In this document: in pieces, positions 7,205 to 14,968 of the stretch
Layout: each line of letters begins with the position of its first letter
Numbering within the stretch: the first letter of the stretch is position 1
Assembly (NCBI GenBank): GCA_027061425.1
Contig: JALSUN010000173.1
Coordinates: 1 to 26,236 of the forward strand
Length of the DNA stretch: 26,236 bases
Reading direction: 5' to 3'
Source of the DNA: Helicobacteraceae bacterium
GTDB taxonomy: Bacteria; Campylobacterota; Campylobacteria; Campylobacterales; Sulfurimonadaceae
Made by a program: the position numbers and the translations under genes
The notes under the pieces: model-generated
The model's input: only the letters and a program-made list of their open reading frames with translations
The model's database searches: none
Told to the model about the DNA's origin: nothing

Positions 7205-8457
7205 TGCACTACCTTGTTGTAAGCTTTACGCATAAAAACACAACCTTGGCCATACGCGAGAAGTTGGCCTTTTCCAACGATGAACAAAAGAGCAGATGCC
7301 TGCGTAAAATTGTCTCTGATGCGAACATAGATGAAGCCATGGTGACCTCTACTTGTAACCGTATAGAGGTGTTTTGTAGTTGTTCTGATGTAGATGCCGC
7401 GGCGATGATGATCTTGGTGCATTTTACAGGACGCTCTGGTATCGCTGCAGATGAACTCGAAGCACGTGCAGATATTTATGAAGACCGTTCTGCCATACAC
7501 CATATGCTCTCTGTTGTGAGCTCTTTAGACTCCATGGTCGTGGGCGAGACGCAGATATCTGGGCAGATAAAAGATGCGTTTATCTTTGCTAAAAAAGAGG
7601 GCTTTAGTGGTGCGACACTGGCCTCAGTAATCCATCATGCCTTCAGATGTGCAGCAGAAGTGCGTAACGTTACTGATATCTCTTCAAAACCTGTCTCGAT
7701 AGCCAGTGTCGCTATGAAACAGCTTAAAAAAGATGCGGGTTCTCTTGAAGGCAAGCGTGCACTGCTTATAGGAGCAGGGGAGATGACGGTTTTGACTGCC
7801 CGTTATCTGATGCGTGAAGGGGTCTCTATCACGATTATGAATCGTACCCGCTCAAAAGCAGAGGATGTAGCTAAAGAGTTTGATGCCCAAGTCATAGATT
7901 TTGAGTCTTTAAAAGCAGTTTTAAATGAGTTTGAAATCCTTGTCACCGCAACAGCAGCTACAGAGCCTATCATCAAAAAAGAGGATATCAATTTTGATTT
8001 GGGAGAACGTTACTGGATTGACATGGCGGTTCCTCGTGATATTGAACTGTTTGAGTCAGACACGTTGAAACTTTATGCTATTGATGATTTGAAAAGTATC
8101 GTTGATGAGAACCTTGTACTTCGTGAAGATGAAGCCAAGGCCTCTTTTGGTGTGATTCGCCAATTTACCAATAGTTTTTATGATCTACAGCAGCAACAAC
8201 TGATAGAACCGATGATTAAAGAGGTTTATGTGCGTGCGATGAAGGCTGCTAAAATAGAGAGCCAACGTGCTATCAACAGCGGTTATCTTCCTCAAGCGTA
8301 TGCTGATCAGGCTCAAAAAATGGCAGAACAGACACTCAAACGTTTTTTACATGGCAAGATGAAACGTCTTCGTGATGTGACCGAAGAGAAAGAGTCAGAT
8401 GCTTTGATGACTGCTCTTTCACAAATCTTAGGTCTGAACCAACCCGAACAAAAATAA
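7204..8457 (+). CDS. hemA: Glutamyl-tRNA reductase
   Basis: HemA reduces glutamyl-tRNA(Glu) with NADPH to glutamate-1-semialdehyde, the first committed step of C5-pathway haem synthesis. The 417-aa protein has all parts: the N-terminal catalytic domain with nucleophile C51 in TSTCNRIEVF, the conserved DSMVVGETQISGQIKDAF stretch around residues 102-119, a Rossmann NADPH domain with LIGAGEM near residue 190, and a C-terminal dimerisation helix (about 325-415). The start ATG shares its A with the TAA of the prenyl synthase (TAATG), indicating coupled translation. hemC lies four genes downstream, so two tetrapyrrole enzymes share the operon. Confidence 0.97.
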   Translation: MHYLVVSFTHKNTTLAIREKLAFSNDEQKSRCLRKIVSDANIDEAMVTSTCNRIEVFCSCSDVDAAAMMILVHFTGRSGIAADELEARADIYEDRSAIHHMLSVVSSLDSMVVGETQISGQIKDAFIFAKKEGFSGATLASVIHHAFRCAAEVRNVTDISSKPVSIASVAMKQLKKDAGSLEGKRALLIGAGEMTVLTARYLMREGVSITIMNRTRSKAEDVAKEFDAQVIDFESLKAVLNEFEILVTATAATEPIIKKEDINFDLGERYWIDMAVPRDIELFESDTLKLYAIDDLKSIVDENLVLREDEAKASFGVIRQFTNSFYDLQQQQLIEPMIKEVYVRAMKAAKIESQRAINSGYLPQAYADQAQKMAEQTLKRFLHGKMKRLRDVTEEKESDALMTALSQILGLNQPEQK

Positions 8458-8477
8458 CTTATACTCAAGGACACTCT

Positions 8478-10178
8478 ATGCGTTTTTCACGAGCTTTTAT
8501 CCCTACTACCAAAGAAGCACCATCAGATGCCGTCTTAGCCAGCCACATTTTCTTGACACGTGCAGGTTTTACTTCTCAAGTCGCTGCCGGACTTTATAAC
8601 TACTTACCACTTGGCAAGCGTGTGCTTAAAAAGATAGAGCAGATCGTCAATGAAGAGATGAATAAAGTGGGGGCACAAGAGGTTGATCTTAGTTTTGTGA
8701 CACCTGCTGATCTTTGGGAAGAGAGTGGTCGTATAGAGAAGTTTGGTAAAGAACTTTTACGTTTTCGTGACCGGAAAGAGAACCTTTTTGTACTTGGCCC
8801 GACTCATGAAGAGATGATGGTCAACTTGGTACGTAACCGTGTCACCTCTTACAAGCAACTCCCTCTTAACCTTTACCAGATTAAGACCAAGTTCCGTGAT
8901 GAGGCGCGTCCACGATTTGGACTGATGCGTGGTCGTGAGTTTGTCATGAAAGATGGATACAGCTTTCATGCAACACAAGAGGACTTAGACAGAGAATTTG
9001 AAATGATGGAAGCGGCATATAAACGTATTTTAGTGCGTTTAGGTCTTGACTTTCGTGTGGTTGAAGCAGACAGTGGTGCTATCGGTGGTTCTGGCTCTAA
9101 AGAGATCATGGTGATTGCTGACAGTGGTGAAGATACCATCGCCATTTGTGACAGTTGTGAGTATGGGGCCAATGTAGAAACGGCAGAGCGTGCCAGCAGA
9201 AGCGAAGTGCCTCAAGCGCCAGAGAGTGACTTTAACAAGTTCTCTACACCAAACGTTAAAAGCATAGAAGATTTAGAAGCCTTTTTCAAGGTGGATGCTT
9301 ACTATACTATGAAGTGTGTAGCCAAAAAGATGCATTATGAAGATGGAGACCAAGTGGTTCTTTTCTTTTTACGTGGTGACGATGATCTTCAAGAAGTAAA
9401 AGCAGTGAACGCAGCAGAAGCACTTGAGGTAGAAGATGTGAGTGAAGAGGAGCTAAAAGCTTTAGGTCTTGTTCCTGGGTTTATGGGCCCACTTGACATG
9501 GACAAGGTACCTTGTGTCTTTGATACGTCTCTTAAAGGTGCCACACAGATGATCTGTGGGGCCAACGAGAAAGACCAGCACTTTGTGGGCGTTGATATGT
9601 CTGTCTTAGACGAGGCCCTTTTTGCCGATATTTACACTGCAAAAGAAGGCGATGGTTGTCCGCATTGTGAAGGAAAACTTCTTTATAAAAAAGGGATAGA
9701 AGTGGGGCATATCTTTAAGTTGGGTACGACCTATTCTAAACCTTTAAAAGCAGATTTTTTAAATGAAAAAGGTCAGGCAGAGCCACTTATTATGGGAACA
9801 TATGGGATGGGGATCAGCCGACTTATAGCAGCAACAATAGAGCAACATCATGATGAAAAAGGGTGTATCTGGACAAAAGAGACAGCGCCTTACAGTGTAA
9901 ATATCATGGTCTCTAACATTAAAGATGAAGCGCAGTTGGCCTTTGGTGAAAAACTCTACCAACAGCTTCAAGAAGTAGGTGTCGAGGTGATTATAGATGA
10001 CCGTAAAGAGCGTTTTGGTTTTAAGATGAAAGATGCTGAACTTATAGGCTTTCCTTTCACCATTATTGTGGGTAAAGAGTTGGTTAATGGAAATGTCCAA
10101 GTACTTGAACGTGCGACTTTAGAGAAACGTGCAGTTTTTGCTGAGAAGATATTTGACGACATTATGGAGCGTCTGTAG
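8478..10178 (+). CDS. proS: Prolyl-tRNA synthetase, bacterial type with INS editing domain
   Basis: Class II synthetase that charges tRNA(Pro). The 566-aa length is that of the bacterial form with an inserted editing domain. Motif 2 is FRDEARPRFGLMRGREF near residues 137-153; motif 3 is TYGMGISRL with downstream ATIEQHHDEKG around 440-460; the C-terminal anticodon-binding domain follows. The INS editing domain (about 225-390) retains EVKA and the GANEKDQHFVGV segment, which match the Lys and His regions needed to remove mischarged alanine in E. coli ProRS, so editing is probably intact. The start has AAGGA about ten bases upstream, 20 bases after hemA. The stop overlaps fxsA by one base. Confidence 0.97.
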   Translation: MRFSRAFIPTTKEAPSDAVLASHIFLTRAGFTSQVAAGLYNYLPLGKRVLKKIEQIVNEEMNKVGAQEVDLSFVTPADLWEESGRIEKFGKELLRFRDRKENLFVLGPTHEEMMVNLVRNRVTSYKQLPLNLYQIKTKFRDEARPRFGLMRGREFVMKDGYSFHATQEDLDREFEMMEAAYKRILVRLGLDFRVVEADSGAIGGSGSKEIMVIADSGEDTIAICDSCEYGANVETAERASRSEVPQAPESDFNKFSTPNVKSIEDLEAFFKVDAYYTMKCVAKKMHYEDGDQVVLFFLRGDDDLQEVKAVNAAEALEVEDVSEEELKALGLVPGFMGPLDMDKVPCVFDTSLKGATQMICGANEKDQHFVGVDMSVLDEALFADIYTAKEGDGCPHCEGKLLYKKGIEVGHIFKLGTTYSKPLKADFLNEKGQAEPLIMGTYGMGISRLIAATIEQHHDEKGCIWTKETAPYSVNIMVSNIKDEAQLAFGEKLYQQLQEVGVEVIIDDRKERFGFKMKDAELIGFPFTIIVGKELVNGNVQVLERATLEKRAVFAEKIFDDIMERL

Positions 10179-10618
10179 TGTTATACTTCATACTCTACCT
10201 TTTTTTAGAGGTGATGATATCTACAAATATCTCATCACAAATCGGAGGTTTTAACACCTTTTTAGAGTTGGTTGCAAGTGCATTTTTAGGTTTTGCTCTT
10301 TTAGTGAACTTTAGAACAACATTGATAGAAAATATGCAGGCATTCAGTATGCAAAAAATAGATCTTCAAGAGTTCCAACGTCTCAATATTTTTGCAGTTT
10401 TAGGCGCTATATTACTTATTGTTCCCGGCTTTTTAACAGACATCATTGGTATTTTACTGCAGTTTTCTGTCGTCACTAAGATGTTGGTTAACCGTTTTAC
10501 GGCAAAATCTATTTACCAAAACAACACTTCTTTCAGAGAAGAACAATCACAAATACATACACAAAAGGATGATGATGTCATTGATGTCGAAATTATCAAC
10601 AACGATTCTACTAAGTAG
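10178..10618 (+). CDS. fxsA: FxsA-family membrane protein
   Basis: 146-aa inner-membrane protein with three hydrophobic segments (about residues 2-20, 26-44 and 72-98) and a polar, charged C-terminal tail. The most telling motif is the PGFLTDIIG stretch at residues 83-91, the signature of FxsA, known from E. coli as a suppressor of F-plasmid exclusion of phage T7; its normal job is unknown. The start is GTG, sharing its G with the proS TAG stop. The last 44 bases lie under the start of the next gene in another frame. A membrane gene at this spot between proS and hemC also occurs in C. jejuni, from memory. Confidence 0.88.
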   Translation: MLYFILYLFLEVMISTNISSQIGGFNTFLELVASAFLGFALLVNFRTTLIENMQAFSMQKIDLQEFQRLNIFAVLGAILLIVPGFLTDIIGILLQFSVVTKMLVNRFTAKSIYQNNTSFREEQSQIHTQKDDDVIDVEIINNDSTK

Positions 10619-11414
10619 CCTTTCACTTTTTGGCGCAAGCAACTCAGAAGTAGTTAACTTCTTAACCAAACAGATCGGGGCAAATAAAAATGTTTCTAAC
10701 CTACAGATTAGTGTTAGTAATCGTGCACCGGTTAAAGAGCTAAAGGGCTGGGACAGTGTTATTGTTAGCCTTAAAGCTAATGTCAAGCAGGGTGCACAGT
10801 CTCGTGACATTGAGCAGCAGATGATCTATTTTGTTAAGGGTGACTTTATTACTAAAGAGTTTAACTCTATCAAAACAGGTGCAGCACTGAGTGCAAGTGT
10901 TGCTCCAGGTTTTGAGAAAAGTTACTATACAAAAGCGAACCTGATCTACGGTAATGTTAACGCAAAACACAAAGTCGCCATCTTCTCTGATCCTCTTTGT
11001 CCATTTTGTCGTCGTTTTGTACCTGAAGCAATATCATACATGAAAAAATATCCAAATGATTTTGCTATCTACTACTATCACTTCCCACTGCCTGCGCTTC
11101 ATCCTGCATCAGTCACTTTAACAAAAGCAGCGATTGCAACAGAACATAAGGGGATAAAAGCAAAGATTTTAGATCTCTATAATGTAAATATTAATGCAAG
11201 AGAGACAGACGAGCAGAAGATTCTTGATGCTTATAATAAAGCAACAGGTACAAATATTACAGTGTTGGACATTCATGCACCTGCTGTAGAAAAGCAGTTT
11301 AAATTTGACAAGTCTATCGCTTCGAAAGTGATGGTTCAAGGAACGCCTACTATCTTTTTTGATGGTGTAAAAGATGCCTCAAAAAACAAATATAAAGAAG
11401 TGAAAGTTAAATAA
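10575..11414 (+). CDS. Periplasmic DsbC/DsbG-like thioredoxin-fold protein
   Basis: A secreted thiol-disulfide protein of 279 aa from this start. A signal peptide spans roughly residues 4-20 (MSKLSTTILLSSLSLFGA). A mixed alpha-beta N-terminal part of about 100 residues, reminiscent of the DsbC/DsbG dimerisation domain, is followed by a thioredoxin-fold domain whose active site is SDPLCPFC (C142, C145). The cis-proline loop is GTPT (P258). The YHFPLPALHPAS segment is typical of this DsbA/DsbG branch. The likely role is disulfide isomerase or reductase for exported proteins such as c-type cytochromes, though that partner is inferred. The frame could extend to 10446, but the signal peptide and AAAAGG at 10563 place the start at 10572-10584, overlapping fxsA by about 44 bases. 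The stop overlaps hemC by one base. Confidence 0.9.
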   Translation: MSLMSKLSTTILLSSLSLFGASNSEVVNFLTKQIGANKNVSNLQISVSNRAPVKELKGWDSVIVSLKANVKQGAQSRDIEQQMIYFVKGDFITKEFNSIKTGAALSASVAPGFEKSYYTKANLIYGNVNAKHKVAIFSDPLCPFCRRFVPEAISYMKKYPNDFAIYYYHFPLPALHPASVTLTKAAIATEHKGIKAKILDLYNVNINARETDEQKILDAYNKATGTNITVLDIHAPAVEKQFKFDKSIASKVMVQGTPTIFFDGVKDASKNKYKEVKVK

Positions 11415-12373
11415 TGACAACATTGAGAATTGCAACAAGAGTCTCTGACCTGGCACTGTGGCAAGCTTACCACATTAAAGATAGGGTTGAGGCAGAGTTT
11501 AAAGACATTGAGGTGGTTCTCAACAAGATTGTCAGTAATGGTGATAAGGTTTTAGACAAGCCTTTAGCTCTTATTGGTGGTAAAGGTCACTTTACTAAAG
11601 AACTTGAAGATGCCATGTTGGCTGGTGATGCTGACATCGCTGTTCACAGTCTTAAAGATGTTCCGACCTATATTCCAGAAGGTTTGGAACTTGCAGCAGT
11701 AACCCAACGTCAAGATCAGAGTGATGTCTTTCTCTCTCATCAATATGAAAATCTAGAGGCACTTCCTCAAGGTGCTGTTGTAGGTACCACCAGTTTAAGA
11801 CGTCGTATGCAACTTTTAAAGCAGCGACCTGACCTTAAAGTCAAAGACTTGCGTGGTAATGTCAACACAAGACTCCGTAAACTTCAAGAGGGTCAGTATG
11901 ATGCAATCATCTTGGCCTATATAGGACTCCATCGTTTAGACCTTTTGAAAGATATCCCTTATACGGACAAACTTTCATTAGACATGATGATTCCTCCTAT
12001 GGGGCAGGCAGCTTTAGGAATAGAAATAGTTAAAGGTCAACCGCTACTTAAGAAAGTAGCCGCATTTTTAAAAGATGAAAACACCTACCTCGCGACACAG
12101 ATAGAACGTGACTTTATAGCAGCTATTGGTGCGGGTTGTTCTGCACCTGTTGCTTGTAATGCTGTCGTTACAGACAACAAAGTGACTTTTAGAGTCATGC
12201 TTGGTTTTCCAGATGGTACCCATGTCCTGAATGAAAAAATCGTTACGTCAGTGGAAGCCTCTAAAGGTATAGGTAGTGAATTAGCAAAGAAGATGATAGA
12301 AAATGGTGCATTAGAGTTGCTTAAAGATGCAGAAAAAATTGCCTTTAAAGATGAGATGCCACAACGTATTTAG
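11414..12373 (+). CDS. hemC: Porphobilinogen deaminase (hydroxymethylbilane synthase)
   Basis: HemC polymerises four porphobilinogen molecules into hydroxymethylbilane, the precursor of haem and sirohaem. The 319-aa protein has the N-terminal RIATR motif with the SDLALWQAYH helix, the catalytic aspartate D82 in AVHSLKDVPT, arginine-rich GTTSLRRRMQ near 124-133 and DLRGNVNTRLRKL near 145-157 for substrate carboxylates, and C242 in GAGCSAPVAC, which carries the dipyrromethane cofactor. The start ATG overlaps the previous stop by one base. With hemA four genes upstream, the operon covers the first and a middle step of tetrapyrrole synthesis; hemB and hemL are not in the window. Confidence 0.97.
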   Translation: MTTLRIATRVSDLALWQAYHIKDRVEAEFKDIEVVLNKIVSNGDKVLDKPLALIGGKGHFTKELEDAMLAGDADIAVHSLKDVPTYIPEGLELAAVTQRQDQSDVFLSHQYENLEALPQGAVVGTTSLRRRMQLLKQRPDLKVKDLRGNVNTRLRKLQEGQYDAIILAYIGLHRLDLLKDIPYTDKLSLDMMIPPMGQAALGIEIVKGQPLLKKVAAFLKDENTYLATQIERDFIAAIGAGCSAPVACNAVVTDNKVTFRVMLGFPDGTHVLNEKIVTSVEASKGIGSELAKKMIENGALELLKDAEKIAFKDEMPQRI

Positions 12374-12396
12374 AAGTGGGTTTTTACTCACCTTCT
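12372..12396 (+). other. Hairpin just after hemC
   Basis: AGAAGTGGGT (12372-12381) can pair with ACTCAC plus TTCT (12386-12396) with one wobble and one bulged C around TTTT. It sits on the hemC stop codon and before ubiD. No T-run follows, so it may be a partial terminator or an mRNA-processing or stabilising element. Confidence 0.3.
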
Positions 12397-12439
12397 GACA
12401 CTACCTCCTCCTTAAACATAGAACTTACCAAGAGATAAT

Positions 12440-14254
12440 ATGCAAAAAACAATAAACCTACTCAAAAAACATAATGAACTCACTGTGATAGATGAGGCTT
12501 TAGACATCTATTTGGAAATCCCGCACTTGGCGTATATGGAAGTTAAAAAAGAGGATGGCGGTAAAGCCTTACTCTTTACAAATCCTGTTGATAGTAAAAA
12601 TGGACGTCAGTTCAATGTGCCGATAGTAATGAACCTTTTTGGCTCTTACAAACGGACAGAACTGCTGTTTGGACGTAAAATAGAGTCTGTCGCAGATGAG
12701 ATTACTAAACTTTTACATATGAAGCCACCTGAAGGATTAGGCAATAAGATCTCGATGTTGGGTGATCTGTTCCAACTCAAAAATGTCTTTCCTAAACGTC
12801 TTAAAAAAGAGGGTGAGTGTCAGGCCGTAAAACATTTAGAAAGTGACATCAACCTCTATGATCTGCCTGTTTTAACAACATGGGAACAAGATGGTGGCCC
12901 TTTTATTACCATGGGACAGGTCTATACACAGAGTCTTGATGGGGAGATGGTGAACTTAGGGATGTACCGTCTTCAGGTCTATGACAAAACACACTTAGGG
13001 ATGCACTGGCAGATACACAAAGATGCCTCACACTTTTTTGATCAGTACCAACGTGCAGGCAAAAAGATGCCTGTGAGTGTGGCTATAGGCGGAAACCCTC
13101 TTTATACATGGTGTGCCACTGCACCTCTGCCTTATGGTGTAAATGAACTGCTCCTTTATGGGTTTGTAACTAAAAAACAAGCAGAGGTTGTAAAATCCAT
13201 TACTACACCACTTTACATACCAAGAGATGTCGACTATGTCATAGAAGGCTGGGTAGATCCTGAAACTATGAAAACCGAAGGTCCTTTTGGTGATCATACT
13301 GGTTACTACACACTTGAAGAGCTTTATCCTGTAATGGAGGTGAGTGCGATAACCCATAAAAAAGAGCCGGTCTACTTAGCTACAGTTGTAGGAAAACCAC
13401 CTCTTGAAGATAAGTATATGGGTTGGGCAACTGAGCGTATATTTTTACCACTACTGAAGACCAATGCTCCCGATCTTATAGACTATCACATGCCAGAAAA
13501 TGGTGTTTTCCACAACCTAATCCTTGCGAAGATGCAACCACTTTATAAAGGTCATGCCAAGCAGTTTATGCATGTATTTTGGGGAGCAGGGCAGATGAGT
13601 TTTGTGAAACATGCGCTATTTATAGATGAAAAAGGTCCGGAACTTAACAACTACTTCTCTATAACCAAATATGTTCTTGACAGGTTCTCACCTAAGATGC
13701 TCTTTTTATCTGAAGGTATTACCGATGCACTTGATCACTCAAGTCCTGAGAGTTTAGTGGGTGGTAAACTTGGTATTGATGCTACTTTGAAGTTTAGCCC
13801 TGAAACGCCGGACCTTTTAACAGATACGGCACTTTTAAGTCTGGTTCAAGAACGTATAAAAGGGGTTAAAGAATTACACCAGTACATGTTGATGACACCT
13901 AATCCTATAACAGTGATCACTATAGAAAAAACGTGTAGTGTATCTACATTGTTTGAAGACCTTAAAGACCTCACGCCACACCTTCGTATTGTTGTCTTTG
14001 TTGATGTCCTTAACAATGACATCGATAATCCTTATATGCTGACATGGCGCGTTGTCAATAATTTAGACGCGCAACGAGACCTTAAAATCATAGATGATGT
14101 GGTCTATCTTGATGGAACCAATAAAAACAAGTTGGATGGTTTTGAAAGACGTTGGCCTGATGATGTGAGCTGTACATCAGAAGTTGTGGATGGATTAAAG
14201 TCAAAATGCTTATGGGATTTAGAAAAGAGCCTTGAATTAAAATATCAATTATAA
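12440..14254 (+). CDS. ubiD: UbiD-family decarboxylase, probably for menaquinone synthesis
   Basis: UbiD enzymes decarboxylate unsaturated or aromatic acids with prenylated FMN, the cofactor made by UbiX. The 604-aa product shows the conserved EGPFGDHTGYY motif at E280-Y290, with acidic residues at the usual catalytic Glu/Asp positions, preceded by EGWVDPE, plus the N-terminal VGMYRLQVYD-like region (NLGMYRLQVYD near 173) and KHALFIDE. It is longer than the roughly 490-aa E. coli UbiD, the surplus being mostly C-terminal. Campylobacterota generally make menaquinone by the futalosine route and use a UbiD homologue for its decarboxylation; that this protein does so is inferred from lineage and from linkage to the prenyl synthase. 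AGAG lies seven bases before the ATG. ubiX is not in the window. Confidence 0.92.
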   Translation: MQKTINLLKKHNELTVIDEALDIYLEIPHLAYMEVKKEDGGKALLFTNPVDSKNGRQFNVPIVMNLFGSYKRTELLFGRKIESVADEITKLLHMKPPEGLGNKISMLGDLFQLKNVFPKRLKKEGECQAVKHLESDINLYDLPVLTTWEQDGGPFITMGQVYTQSLDGEMVNLGMYRLQVYDKTHLGMHWQIHKDASHFFDQYQRAGKKMPVSVAIGGNPLYTWCATAPLPYGVNELLLYGFVTKKQAEVVKSITTPLYIPRDVDYVIEGWVDPETMKTEGPFGDHTGYYTLEELYPVMEVSAITHKKEPVYLATVVGKPPLEDKYMGWATERIFLPLLKTNAPDLIDYHMPENGVFHNLILAKMQPLYKGHAKQFMHVFWGAGQMSFVKHALFIDEKGPELNNYFSITKYVLDRFSPKMLFLSEGITDALDHSSPESLVGGKLGIDATLKFSPETPDLLTDTALLSLVQERIKGVKELHQYMLMTPNPITVITIEKTCSVSTLFEDLKDLTPHLRIVVFVDVLNNDIDNPYMLTWRVVNNLDAQRDLKIIDDVVYLDGTNKNKLDGFERRWPDDVSCTSEVVDGLKSKCLWDLEKSLELKYQL

Positions 14255-14322
14255 ATATTATTAAACGCAATATGATCTTTTTTTCCTTAGAGATTGTGGT
14301 AAGTGGTGTAGATAGGTGTTAA

Positions 14323-14334
14323 TATTACGTAATA
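14323..14334. promoter_or_regulatory. Perfect 12-nt palindrome upstream of the cytochrome gene
   Basis: TATTACGTAATA is its own reverse complement and lies about 140 bases before the cytochrome start, within the 222-base ubiD-cytochrome spacer. Flanking AGGTGTTA and TAATACCT also pair. It has the form of a dimeric-regulator site, but the regulator is unknown. The rest of the spacer is AT-rich, with a small ATCTG/CAGAT hairpin at 14420-14434. Confidence 0.35.
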
Positions 14335-14476
14335 CCTAGTAGAGGGACTATTTCTTATCTTGGTTAAGGGTATTATTATTTTTGATAATGTAAGATGAAA
14401 CATAATTAAAAGCAATTAGATCTGTTTTTCAGATGTAGTCTTTTAGATATGTAATAATGACACAAGGTGTATGTTT

Positions 14477-14812
14477 ATGAAAAAACTTGTTTTATACGTT
14501 CTCGCTTTAACCGTCCTCTCTCTTGGCTCAGCAGAAGCTGCCGTTTATAAAGGCCAAAAAGTCTACATTAAAAAATGTCGTAAATGCCATGGTGGTGGTT
14601 TAGAAGTAGCTGCTTCTAAAAAGAAAAAATCATGGAAAAAGCTAATGAAAAATAAGGGTGAGGGTCTGGCCAAGTTACACATCGACAACCCAAAAGCTGA
14701 AAAGTCTAAAAAGTACTTTCAAAGTAAAAAGTACAGAAAACGTGCAAAACACCTTCGTGACTTTTTAGTTGAGTATGCAAAAGACAGTGGTAACGTTCCT
14801 GCTTGTAACTAA
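14477..14812 (+). CDS. Lysine-rich periplasmic mono-haem cytochrome c
   Basis: 111-aa secreted protein with a signal peptide ending near AEAA (residue 22) and one haem-binding motif, C34-R-K-C37-H38. The mature part of about 90 residues contains 23 lysines, giving an extreme positive charge. The only Met after the signal peptide is M57 in KKLMKN, 19 residues after the haem His, closer than the usual axial Met, so the sixth ligand is uncertain. A third Cys is near the C-terminus (PAC). I chose ATG 14477 over ATG 14471 because AAGG at 14464-14467 is nine bases from the former and three from the latter, and MKKLVLYV is a normal signal-peptide start. It probably carries electrons in the periplasm; partners are unknown. 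Confidence 0.88.
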   Translation: MKKLVLYVLALTVLSLGSAEAAVYKGQKVYIKKCRKCHGGGLEVAASKKKKSWKKLMKNKGEGLAKLHIDNPKAEKSKKYFQSKKYRKRAKHLRDFLVEYAKDSGNVPACN

Positions 14813-14834
14813 GATTTTCAACCTCTCTCTTTAG

Positions 14835-14859
14835 TGTTTGAAGGTATTTCCTTCAAGCA
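14835..14859 (+). terminator. Hairpin terminator after the cytochrome gene
   Basis: TGTTTGAAGG (14835-14844) pairs with CCTTCAAGCA (14850-14859) through 10 bp including one G-T wobble, around a 5-nt loop, 23 bases past the stop and followed by a moderately T-rich stretch. It separates the cytochrome from argH. Confidence 0.6.
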
Positions 14860-14915
14860 TACTTTAAACTTTTCTCTCATCTTCATATTTTCTACAAATT
14901 CTAAACATATTCGGG

Positions 14916-14921
14916 TAAAAT
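14916..14921 (+). promoter_or_regulatory. Likely -10 element of argH
   Basis: GGGTAAAATATCG has the same -10 and downstream form (TAAAATA, four bases, AATT) as the rsmH and pheS upstream regions. The start would be near 14928, giving a leader of about 40 bases with GAGGA before the ATG. No clear -35 is seen. Confidence 0.5.
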
Positions 14922-14968
14922 ATCGTAATTTTTTATACATATAAATGTGTATACTCTGAGGAAGCAAT

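Noticed and set aside
10446..10574. Upstream extension of the DsbC/DsbG-like frame
   Set aside because: It would overlap fxsA by over 170 bases and put 43 polar and Cys-containing residues before a good signal peptide; AAAAGG at 10563 supports the later start.
14255..14300. Terminator after ubiD
   Set aside because: A T-run (14278 onward) exists, but the only stem before it is five A/T pairs with a long loop, too weak to claim.
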